Of a stretch of DNA of 64,000 nucleotides, positions 7,342-14,670 are shown piece by piece. This DNA is from Chitinophaga lutea. GTDB lineage: Bacteria > Bacteroidota > Bacteroidia > Chitinophagales > Chitinophagaceae. The number at the start of each line of letters is the position of its first letter. Within the stretch, counting starts at the first letter, position 1. The stretch covers positions 1,054,001 through 1,118,000 of the forward strand of contig NZ_RPDH01000002.1 in the NCBI RefSeq assembly GCF_003813775.1. Direction: 5' to 3'. Below the pieces are notes generated by a model, which worked only from the letters and a program-made list of their open reading frames with translations, was not told the origin of the DNA and ran no database searches. The position numbers were made by a program, and so were the translations under genes.

Positions 7342-7482
7342 GTTTTTAAGTTTTTGTTTGTAAAAAAATACGGGCAATACAAAACGCCTCGCCCTTCCGG
7401 CGTTCCATCTGATCAGACAGTAAGAGAAAGTGTAATTACGATACGAATGTAAGCGCGGAAAAATAGAGCCATGGCCGCATTG

Positions 7483-7555
7483 GGTCACCTGGACCGCATG
7501 GGGTCACATCAGCCGGAAATAGTCGACTTTACCGAAAATGGTCACTTTGACCGCA
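7483..7555. promoter_or_regulatory. Two direct repeats of a GGTCA...TGACC-like site
   Basis: GGTCACCTGGACCGCA (7483-7498) and GGTCACTTTGACCGCA (7540-7555) are 57 bases apart. The second contains a perfect inverted repeat GGTCA-CTT-TGACC. They lie just before the small gene at 7567 and in the divergent region with the 'ERTR' gene. Confidence 0.55.
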
Positions 7556-7566
7556 ACTGACCACTT

Positions 7567-7794
7567 ATGGAGAAGAATGAAAACAAAAAGAAAAAAGAGC
7601 TGAAAAGAATCGTCTTCTATACGGAAGACATGGCTGAGCTCACCGGTAAGAGCAAACGCGGTGCCAGGAAGGCACTGGAACCGGTACGTTTCGTGTACGG
7701 CAAAGGGCCGTATGATCTGTTATTGATCAGGGAAGTATGCGAGTACTTCGACTGGGATATCGAGGAAATCAAACAGAAACTAATGGACGGTTAG
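7567..7794 (+). CDS. Small HTH-like protein (MerR/excisionase-like)
   Basis: A 75-residue protein with a Lys-rich N-terminus (KNENKKKKELKR) and then a compact fold: VFYTEDMAELTGKSKRGARKALEPVR resembles the helix-turn-helix of excisionase or helix-turn-helix domain 17 proteins, followed by LLLIREVCEYFDWDIEEIKQKL. It is preceded by two palindromic direct repeats ending 11 bases before its start, which would suit self-binding. It is divergent from the 'ERTR' protein gene. A DNA-binding role is inferred; no recombinase is adjacent. Confidence 0.65.
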   Translation: MEKNENKKKKELKRIVFYTEDMAELTGKSKRGARKALEPVRFVYGKGPYDLLLIREVCEYFDWDIEEIKQKLMDG

Positions 7795-7902
7795 CCACCG
7801 TACCGCTGCTGTTGAGCGGATAACACAAACCATCGCTCCATCAGCAGGCTACAGTGGAACAAGCCCAGAGACGAAGACATCAAAAAGGTTTCCCAAAAAA
7901 TA

Positions 7903-7921
7903 GTCGTACCTTTTTTACGAC
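7903..7921. promoter_or_regulatory. Inverted repeat upstream of the alcohol dehydrogenase
   Basis: GTCGTA and TACGAC are 6-base arms around a CCTTTTT spacer, 34 bases before the start codon. It overlaps a possible -7 element (TACCTTTT), so it could be a repressor site. Confidence 0.35.
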
Positions 7922-7954
7922 ATCAAACATCCACAAAACCCATCCGGCTATTTT

Positions 7955-8962
7955 ATGAAAATCAAAGCATACGGCATCCAGGAAAAAGGTGGAAAAGCGG
8001 AGCCCTTTTATTACGAAAGAAACGTGGGCGACAACGAGGTAAGCGTCAAAATTGTTTATTGCTCTATGGCCAGAGGCGACGTCCAGTTCATCAGCGACGA
8101 TTGGGGCGATACGAAATTCCCGCTGGTGCCGGGGCATGAAATTGCAGGCATCATCGAAGAAACCGGCTCAAACGTCACCACCCTGAAAACCGGCGACCGC
8201 GTTGGCATCGGCTACCAGCTGGACGCCTGTTTCGAATGCGAGTTTTGCAAAGCGGGTAACGAACAGTTCTGTGCGCAGCAAAAAGTGATCGGTGTGCATT
8301 GTTATGGCGGTCTGGCCGATCATATCGTTGTCGATCACCGGTTTGCATTCAAACTCCCGCCGGCGCTTCACACGGCCGGATCCGTCCCTTTGCTCTCATC
8401 CGGCCTCACCGTGTATTCAGCCATTACAAGAGCGCAGCTGCCGCCCAATGCCGTGGTTGGTGTGATGGGCGTTGGCGGCCTGGGGCAACTGGCCATCCGG
8501 TTTATGCATAAAATGGGCCACCAGGTGTATGCGTTCTCCCATTCCCCGGATAAAAAAGAAATGATCAACCGGCTGGGCGCCGAATGCATACTCACCTCGA
8601 ACGCCGGCAGCCTTGCAACGATGGATAAAAAATTCGATTTTATCCTCTCCACGTTAAATGTGCCGTACGACCTGAATGATTTCCTGAAAACCCTCAAACC
8701 GCAGGGAAAGTTCTGCGTGGTAGCTACGCCCCTGGAAAAGCAGCCGGTAAACCTGGGCCTGCTGTACGACTATGCGCAACGGACGATCTACGGGAATTAC
8801 GTGGGCAGCCGCCAAAACATGACGGACATGCTGGATTTCGCGGCAAAGCACCATATTGAAAGCGCGGTGGAAGTGATGACATTCGGCGAAGTGAATGAAG
8901 CGATCGAAAAGGTCGGAACAGGAAAGATCAACATCCGGTTAATATTGGAAAACAAGGCATAA
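7955..8962 (+). CDS. Zinc-dependent NAD(P) alcohol dehydrogenase (CAD-like)
   Basis: A 335-residue medium-chain dehydrogenase of the cinnamyl-alcohol/YahK type. Catalytic zinc ligands are likely Cys36 (in YCSMARGD) and His61-Glu62 (PGHEIAG); the structural zinc site is C92-x2-C95-x2-C98-x7-C106. The Rossmann loop is GVGGLG (172-177). The second-shell residue after Cys36 is atypical: where many family members have His-Ser/Thr-Asp, this one has MARGD. It should interconvert alcohols and aldehydes in the cytosol with NAD(P)H; the natural substrate cannot be read from sequence. A methyltransferase gene starts one base after its stop, so the two form an operon. An inverted repeat (7903-7921) lies in the promoter. 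Confidence 0.93.
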   Translation: MKIKAYGIQEKGGKAEPFYYERNVGDNEVSVKIVYCSMARGDVQFISDDWGDTKFPLVPGHEIAGIIEETGSNVTTLKTGDRVGIGYQLDACFECEFCKAGNEQFCAQQKVIGVHCYGGLADHIVVDHRFAFKLPPALHTAGSVPLLSSGLTVYSAITRAQLPPNAVVGVMGVGGLGQLAIRFMHKMGHQVYAFSHSPDKKEMINRLGAECILTSNAGSLATMDKKFDFILSTLNVPYDLNDFLKTLKPQGKFCVVATPLEKQPVNLGLLYDYAQRTIYGNYVGSRQNMTDMLDFAAKHHIESAVEVMTFGEVNEAIEKVGTGKINIRLILENKA

Positions 8963-8963
8963 A

Positions 8964-9602
8964 ATGAACGCACAGGAAAAAGTATTACAGTGTTACAACC
9001 TGGTGGCCGGCGACTACGCGGCCGACCGCTGGGACGAGCTCTCCAAAAAGCATTTCGACAGATTACTGTTGAAGGAATTCGCCTTTGCCAATAAAGACGA
9101 AGGCCCCTGCGCCGACTTTGGCTGCGGCCCCGGGCAAACGACCCGGTTCCTGTACGACCATGGCCTGAAAAACATCACCGGCATCGACCTCGCTCCCGCG
9201 ATGATCGATACCGCCCGGAAGCTGTCCCCACAGATCGCCTTTGAAACCGGCGACCTGCTGGATATCGCCTATCCCCCGGGATACCTGGGCAGCGCCGTGG
9301 CATTCTATGCGATCGTGCATTTTAACACCAACCAGGTCAGGAAGTGTTTCGAAGAAATAAACAGGGTGTTGAAAACCGGCGGGGATTTTTTGTTCTCCTT
9401 TCACGTGGGCGACGAGATCGTTCATTTTGACAAGGCGCACGACAAAGAAATTGACGTTGACCTGTTCTTCTTTAAAACTGAGGACATCATAACACTACTG
9501 CATGAAACGGGCTTTACGATCATCGATGCCATAGAGCGGCGGCCGTACGAAGATGCGGAATACCCCAGCAGGCGGGCCTACATCTGGGCGGAGAAAAAAT
9601 AA
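8964..9602 (+). CDS. Class I SAM-dependent methyltransferase
   Basis: A 212-residue protein with a typical methyltransferase core: motif I DFGCGPGQT (51-59), the acidic residue at the end of the second strand in ITGIDLAPAMIDTAR, motif III around FETGDLLDI, and a post-motif segment INRVLKTGGDFLFSFHVG. This pattern fits methyltransferase domain 25/11 small-molecule enzymes, so it is probably cytosolic and acts on a small substrate. It is translationally close to the alcohol dehydrogenase (one base between stop and start), so the two may act on the same compound. The substrate is unknown. Confidence 0.9.
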   Translation: MNAQEKVLQCYNLVAGDYAADRWDELSKKHFDRLLLKEFAFANKDEGPCADFGCGPGQTTRFLYDHGLKNITGIDLAPAMIDTARKLSPQIAFETGDLLDIAYPPGYLGSAVAFYAIVHFNTNQVRKCFEEINRVLKTGGDFLFSFHVGDEIVHFDKAHDKEIDVDLFFFKTEDIITLLHETGFTIIDAIERRPYEDAEYPSRRAYIWAEKK

Positions 9603-9606
9603 AGCG

Positions 9607-9740
9607 GCCGGCATCGGACGATCCGGAATACTTCACTAAAACGGTCGGCTCCATCGGCTCCGGAACGCTTCACTAAAACAGCCGGTACCATCCGCGCCTG
9701 AATATTTCAATTAACGCGGCCCGCATCATCCGCTCCGGGG
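9607..9740. repeat. Tandem array of 37-base repeats, about 3.6 copies
   Basis: The units are 9607-9643, 9644-9680, 9681-9717 and a partial 9718-9740. Each carries a GCCGGC/CCATCGG-type start, a CTCCGGAA-like middle and, in full units, CTTCACTAAAAC or a variant. The 37-base spacing is exact, while the sequence has diverged between copies. It sits between two convergent genes. Confidence 0.8.
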
Positions 9741-9780
9741 GACATCAATGTGCGCAGCCCCCGCGAACGGGCACGGCGCT

Positions 9781-10656
9781 TTAACGGCCCGTATTTGCGC
9801 TTAGAAAATTCTCCATAAGGCTTAACACCTCGTCAAAATTCGTCTCCAGCGCCCAATGGCCGCCGTCAACGAGATGGGTTTCCACATCGGGCAAGTCCCG
9901 CTGATAACAATCCACTTCTTCTATCGCAAAAAACACGTCGTACCTGCCCCAGATCACCAGGGCCGGCGGTTGATGGGCACGGAAATACTCCTGGAAAACC
10001 GGGAACATTCTGACGTTGCTGGCATAGTCGCAATTCAGCTCCCACTGCATCTCGATATTGCCCGGCCTTTTCATCAGGTCCCAGTCGATCATCCATAATT
10101 CAGGGCTGACCGCGGGCAGCAATGCTTCCGGTAATCCCGAGGTGTATTGCGTCCTCACCCCTTCCTCACTCAAAAAGCCGGTCAGTTTCGCTTTCTTTTC
10201 AGGAGTGGGATGCGCCCAGTAATCTTTATAAGGGTCCCATTCCGGGCCCATCCCTTCATCGTATGTATTGCCGTTCTGGAAAATGAGCGTTGCTATCTTT
10301 TCGGGATGCCTGACGCATATCCGCAGGCCGATGGGGCATCCGTAGTCGTGCAGGAAAACCGAAAAGCGCCGCATGCCTATGGCATCGGTCAATTTATCGA
10401 TGCACGCCGCGATGTTTTCAAAAGTATATGCAAAGCTGCTTTTGTCCGGGAAAGCGCTGAACCCGAACCCCGGAAAATCGGGAGCCACCAGGTAATACCT
10501 GTCGGCCAGCGCGGTCATCAGGTTTTTGAACATGATCGACGAGGTGGGAAACCCATGTAAAAGTAGCAACGCCGGATTCCTGGGGTCTCCGGCCTCCCGG
10601 TAGAAAATATCGATACCGTCGACTTTAACTGATTTGTTTAAAATCTGCCTGGTCAT
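9781..10656 (-). CDS. Alpha/beta hydrolase (haloalkane dehalogenase/epoxide hydrolase-like)
   Basis: A 291-residue alpha/beta hydrolase, taking the start at MTRQILNKS. Visible are the oxyanion segment LLLHGFPTSS (31-40), APDFPGFGFS (58-67), the nucleophile elbow HDYG with Asp104, a likely acid in WGRYDVFF, and the catalytic His in DGGHWALE near the C-terminus. An Asp nucleophile places it with haloalkane dehalogenases, fluoroacetate dehalogenases and epoxide hydrolases rather than esterases. It has no signal peptide, so it is cytosolic. Upstream in-frame ATGs at 10710 and 10692 would add up to 18 residues; I judge them less likely. Its natural substrate is unknown, and it stands alone, convergent with the methyltransferase gene across the 37-base repeats. 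Confidence 0.88.
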   Translation of the reverse strand: MTRQILNKSVKVDGIDIFYREAGDPRNPALLLLHGFPTSSIMFKNLMTALADRYYLVAPDFPGFGFSAFPDKSSFAYTFENIAACIDKLTDAIGMRRFSVFLHDYGCPIGLRICVRHPEKIATLIFQNGNTYDEGMGPEWDPYKDYWAHPTPEKKAKLTGFLSEEGVRTQYTSGLPEALLPAVSPELWMIDWDLMKRPGNIEMQWELNCDYASNVRMFPVFQEYFRAHQPPALVIWGRYDVFFAIEEVDCYQRDLPDVETHLVDGGHWALETNFDEVLSLMENFLSANTGR

Positions 10657-10772
10657 ATAGTCAGGGTTTTCCGATCCAGGCGCAAGGATCATTCCATTCC
10701 GGCATGCCAATGGCCGGCAGGCATAAGATGAGGATCCCGTTCCACACTTTTACGGTATCAGCTGTAGCAAAG

Positions 10773-10796
10773 CGGGCGCCACATCAGTAGCGCCCG
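10773..10796. terminator. Hairpin downstream of the 10806 gene
   Basis: CGGGCGC and GCGCCCG are perfect 7-base arms around a 10-base loop, just past the stop of the minus-strand gene at 10806. The T-run is weak, so the terminator assignment is moderate. Confidence 0.5.
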
Positions 10797-10805
10797 TGCG
10801 GAATG

Positions 10806-13271
10806 TTATTTTTGAATGAGCGTCGGCTGGCCGTTGGAGCGGATCTCCAGCTTCACGTCGGCCCCGTTTTCACCGGAGTATTTTCCGTCGAATACGATTT
10901 CATTGTCGCCGTTGGCCAGCACCGGCAGGGGCTTGTTCAGCTCCACCGTTTGCAGCAACTGCCATTGCCGGCTGTACAGCCGTACACTTTTGCCGTCGCA
11001 TTTCAGGAACTGGTTCCTTTTCAGGCTCACGGGCAGCACCAGCGCATCCTGGCGGTTAACGGCAATGGATACCTGGTCGAAGGTCACGTCCGGATCGGAC
11101 TCCTTGCCGGGCGCGAGTGTAATGATAAAGGAAAGCGGCTGTGCGGGCGCCGGGTTATTGAACCGGAAGGTGGAGAAAACCGGTTCGCCGGGTTGCTTCA
11201 GCTGCTGGGCATGCCGGAAGTAGGCATTGTACACCGGCGTCAGCTTATACGCCCTGTTGCCCGTCAGCTCCAGGTGAAACTCATGTTTAAGGCTCCGCAT
11301 CTGTTCTTTCTGGGCTTCGCTGAATATGTTCTGCATGCGGGCCTGCTCCCAGGTGTTGATCAGGCCGAGCACTTCGTCTTTCAGGCCGTGCCTTTGCAGC
11401 GTCTGCAGGCTGGTGGCGAGGGCGAACCCGGCATCGTAGCCGGCGCCGAGGGCCAGCATCCATTCGATGTCTTCCGGCGTGGTTTCGGGTTTCAGGCTGA
11501 ACCAGCCCAGCATGGAAGGCATCAGGTTGCGGCGGAAAAACTGCTGGTTCTTCAGGCGCAACTGCAGCTGGCTTTCCCGGAAGCCGGCGTACCAGGGCTC
11601 TCCCCAGTTCATCCGGGTATAGATATGCCAGAAGTAGTGACCGGGGTTGCTGGCGTCGTTGATCACCCTGCCTTTCAGTTCGGGGCTGAGATGATCGTAC
11701 CAGTTTTTGACAAACAGCTGCCGGGCGTATTGTCCCATGCCGCTGGACAAACAGCCCTCCAGGCCATCGAACGAGATCTGCATCAGGCCGGTTTCATTGA
11801 AAAGGCGCGCAATGGTGGTGGACATTTCTTCCTGCAGCGCATAATTGGTCAGGAATACTTTATAAGGATGGTCCATCAGCTTGCCCACGGTATCGTGCTG
11901 GCGGTGCGCCGCGGCTTTGGTGCCGAACGCGCCGCGCTCGCAATCGAGCAGCTTCCAGGGAGCGGACGTGGATACGGTCCCGTAACGGATGATTTCATTG
12001 CCTACCACCACCGACTTCAGTGTATTGTTCTGGAACTGGTTGAAGAAAACGGGGTCTTCGATCGCCAGCTCCTTTGCATTGGCATCCACGGCCGCGCTGA
12101 GCCGCGAGTAGCCCACTTTCGCCAGCCGTGTGTCCGGCACCGGTGTTACATATGGATCATTGGTGGTGATAAAGTTGGATAACGTGTGTACGCCTAACCG
12201 TACACCCTTCGTTTTGGCTGTTTCAACGCACTGCTTCATGCTGGCCCAGTTCTGCGGGAATTCCCGGGGGCGCAGTTTGAACTGTCCCCAGTTCTCAAAC
12301 GGATCGCCGTGGTACAGGTAACGGAGGCCGGCCTGTTTGGTGGCGGCTATCGCTTCGTCGAGGTTGGCGGTGCCGAAATCCATGATCAGGTACGATTCGG
12401 AAGCGTGCCGGGCCTGTTTTCCCCATTGGCCGTCGAGCATCGGATGCGGCAGGCCCTCCCGGAGCTCTATCTGCGAGATGGTGGGCAGCACGTCGGCGTT
12501 CGTTACGCCGAACAGCGCAATCTTGCTGCCGACAACGCCGCCGTCGTTGAACGCGGGGGCGAGATAAGCGGAATGCCCCCAGTTTTCGATCACCCGGTCC
12601 CTGCCCCGGTTACGGCAGAATGCCTGCAGCACGGCCCCGTAATCGGTCGGGCGCGCCACATCTCCCCGGAACAACTGTTTGTTCATATCGTCTTCCTTCA
12701 CATCCACCTTGTTGCCGCCTTCAAACACATCGTACGACGGTTCGATATCGCTTTCAGCATTCGGGTATCCACCCAGTGTTTTGATGTTCAGCGCCTGGAT
12801 GCCGATAGCGAAATCCTTGCTGCGCACCACGCCTACCACTTCGCCTACCGTATCGGCGAGCGTAACGGGATAGGGCCCCCACAGTACCAGGTCAACCTTG
12901 TCGGGCTGGGTCAGCTGCGTCAGTTCAAAGCTGATATAATGATCGTTGCGCTGCACTTTCACTTTGGCTTCCATGCCGGCCTCGGGATAAGTCAGCAGCA
13001 GTTCCGATTTCTTTGCGTTCCATGCGCAGCTGCGGGGAGCATGCAGCTGCCCGTCTTTTTTTATGCTCATCAGCGCCCCGGCTTTGTCTGCGAATACGAA
13101 TTCCTTTTGCAGCGCAAGGCTTTTCATGCTGGTCAGCTTCCCGGAATTGTCGAGCTGGAGGCTCCATTGTTTCGTTTTGAAATTCACCTGCGCGGCAGCC
13201 GGTAACGCGGCAACGCCGGTTAAAACTGCCAGTAAGGGCAGCAGCTGCCTGATGAGACCATTCTTTTTCAT
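10806..13271 (-). CDS. Large secreted protein, probably a glycoside hydrolase-like enzyme
   Basis: The product has 821 residues with a cleavable signal peptide (about 1-27, ending PAAAQ). Residues about 28-270 look like an all-beta N-terminal domain. The middle (about 290-580) has the alternating pattern of a TIM barrel, with aromatic and acidic clusters such as RYLYHGDPFENWG, KGVRLGVHTLSNF and MQISFDGLEGC; the last resembles the strand-end Asp motifs of alpha-glycosidases. The C-terminal 200 residues look beta-rich (FNNPAPAQPLSF, VKLEIRSNG). I do not recognise a named family. The export signal and architecture suggest a periplasmic or surface enzyme acting on a sugar, but this is inferred from overall shape. 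It is transcribed alone, followed by a hairpin. Confidence 0.8.
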   Translation of the reverse strand: MKKNGLIRQLLPLLAVLTGVAALPAAAQVNFKTKQWSLQLDNSGKLTSMKSLALQKEFVFADKAGALMSIKKDGQLHAPRSCAWNAKKSELLLTYPEAGMEAKVKVQRNDHYISFELTQLTQPDKVDLVLWGPYPVTLADTVGEVVGVVRSKDFAIGIQALNIKTLGGYPNAESDIEPSYDVFEGGNKVDVKEDDMNKQLFRGDVARPTDYGAVLQAFCRNRGRDRVIENWGHSAYLAPAFNDGGVVGSKIALFGVTNADVLPTISQIELREGLPHPMLDGQWGKQARHASESYLIMDFGTANLDEAIAATKQAGLRYLYHGDPFENWGQFKLRPREFPQNWASMKQCVETAKTKGVRLGVHTLSNFITTNDPYVTPVPDTRLAKVGYSRLSAAVDANAKELAIEDPVFFNQFQNNTLKSVVVGNEIIRYGTVSTSAPWKLLDCERGAFGTKAAAHRQHDTVGKLMDHPYKVFLTNYALQEEMSTTIARLFNETGLMQISFDGLEGCLSSGMGQYARQLFVKNWYDHLSPELKGRVINDASNPGHYFWHIYTRMNWGEPWYAGFRESQLQLRLKNQQFFRRNLMPSMLGWFSLKPETTPEDIEWMLALGAGYDAGFALATSLQTLQRHGLKDEVLGLINTWEQARMQNIFSEAQKEQMRSLKHEFHLELTGNRAYKLTPVYNAYFRHAQQLKQPGEPVFSTFRFNNPAPAQPLSFIITLAPGKESDPDVTFDQVSIAVNRQDALVLPVSLKRNQFLKCDGKSVRLYSRQWQLLQTVELNKPLPVLANGDNEIVFDGKYSGENGADVKLEIRSNGQPTLIQK

Positions 13272-13583
13272 GGAGATATTTTAGTGAGTATAGGCGTGCC
13301 TTCCCACGGCACAGCGTAAATTTCCACATCCCGCCCCCGGTATACTAATGCCTTCTTTGCATTTTTATCCGTTTTATTTGCAGGCTGCCGGCGGTGCCTC
13401 CGTTTGAAATTGGATGCCGGCGGGATGCCACGGCCTTCAACGGGATATTCGGGAGCCATGCAGGGACCGGTGACCTGACAATGTTCTATTTATCAACTTT
13501 TTACGCTAAATTAGTCCCTGCCGTGAACCGGCTGTTTTACTTTAAAGCGATCAACCTATATACCTGCAACCAATCACCTCCCT
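13272..13583. other. Divergent intergenic region, 312 bases
   Basis: It separates the secreted protein (minus) from the PAS-LuxR gene (plus) and must hold both promoters. I see no ORF, no long repeat and no confident TAnnTTTG element. Confidence 0.4.
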
Positions 13584-14357
13584 ATGGCTCATTCCGATTA
13601 TTACCTCACCGCCAGGAAATTCTGGAAAACCGTTACCGACAGCGATATCAAAATTCCCGACGCCCAGCTGCAGCTGCAACTGGAGGCGCATAAACGTTTG
13701 TTCAGCGTTTTCCAGGCAGGCAGCTATTATTACATCATATTCAACATGTACAAAAGCGAGCTGGATTTCGTGGACGCCAACATTACCCGTGTGCTCGGCT
13801 ATGAACCGGAGGAGATGAACATCGCATTTTTCATGGAGAACATCCACCCGGACGACAAGCCGTACTTTCTCAACTTCGAATACCGCGTGGTGGAATTTTT
13901 CAAAGCGCTGCCCTTTGACAAAGTACCGAAATACAAAGTGCAATACGATATCCGCATCAGGGCCAAGAACAATACCTACGTCCGGCTGCTGCACCAGGCC
14001 GTGCAGATCGACTACGACGAAAAAAACTACTACCGCACCCTCAGCCTGCATACGGACATCAGCCATATCAAACAGGACGGCGCTCCCTGCTTTTCGCTGA
14101 TCGGGCTCGACGGTGAACCGTCTTATTACAACATCCAGGAATCCAACATCTTCACCAAATCATACGACCAGTTCACCAGAAGGGAGCGGGAAATCCTGAA
14201 GTGCATCGTGGAAGGCAAAAGCAGCAAGGAAATCGCCGGTGAGCTGTTTATCAGCCTGCATACGGTGAACGCCCACCGGAAGAACCTCCTGTCGAAAGCC
14301 GGGGTGAAAACGCCTGTTGAACTGGTGAGAGTGGCCCTGAAAGAGGCCTGGGTATAA
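13584..14357 (+). CDS. PAS-LuxR family transcription regulator
   Basis: A 257-residue protein. A PAS domain of the PAS_3 type spans about 45-165: FVDANITRVLGYEPEEM, FMENIHPDDKPYF, then a beta sheet ending TLSLHTDISHIK. A GerE/LuxR helix-turn-helix occupies about 193-255: FTRREREILKCIVEGKSSKE, FISLHTVNAHRKNLLSKAG. There is no membrane segment, so it is a cytosolic one-component regulator sensing an unknown ligand or redox state through the PAS domain. It is divergent from the large secreted protein at 10806, the most obvious candidate target by position. This architecture is common in Chitinophagaceae. Confidence 0.93.
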   Translation: MAHSDYYLTARKFWKTVTDSDIKIPDAQLQLQLEAHKRLFSVFQAGSYYYIIFNMYKSELDFVDANITRVLGYEPEEMNIAFFMENIHPDDKPYFLNFEYRVVEFFKALPFDKVPKYKVQYDIRIRAKNNTYVRLLHQAVQIDYDEKNYYRTLSLHTDISHIKQDGAPCFSLIGLDGEPSYYNIQESNIFTKSYDQFTRREREILKCIVEGKSSKEIAGELFISLHTVNAHRKNLLSKAGVKTPVELVRVALKEAWV

Positions 14358-14670
14358 TTTACCCCGCCCTGGTCCCCATTCCCTCCCGGAAAAAAAATAG
14401 CTAGTCCTGGTTATTTTCCCGTGTATGCCAACGCGATAACTTTGTATCGTAAAGGCCGCCATACCGGGAAAGCAGCAACTCCCGCGCAAGTGCGGCGGAC
14501 CGTCCTATACTTTTTAAACATGAACCGTCGATAGCAAACATCGTTCACGAATATACCTGACCAAACAAACAAACACTTCAGCCAGGAGCGCTGAAAATCC
14601 ATCAACCTGAAATGTACTGATAAGGAAAGGAGCACTTTCCTGTAGTTACGCTCATGTAAAATTTCCAAAA
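14358..14670. other. Intergenic region, 313 bases, with a candidate promoter
   Basis: No ORF is visible. It contains the promoter candidate at 14414-14444, implying a leader of over 200 bases for the gene at 14671. Confidence 0.4.
14414..14444 (+). promoter_or_regulatory. Candidate Bacteroidota promoter
   Basis: TTTT at 14414-14417 and TAACTTTG at 14437-14444 are 19 bases apart. The latter fits TAnnTTTG exactly. It lies upstream of the gene at 14671. Confidence 0.45.

Noticed and set aside
10803..12182. Long plus-strand open frame (459 codons) opposite the secreted protein gene
   Set aside because: It is antisense to a gene with a signal peptide and coherent domains. GC-rich third positions make such frames common, and its translation has no recognisable domain.
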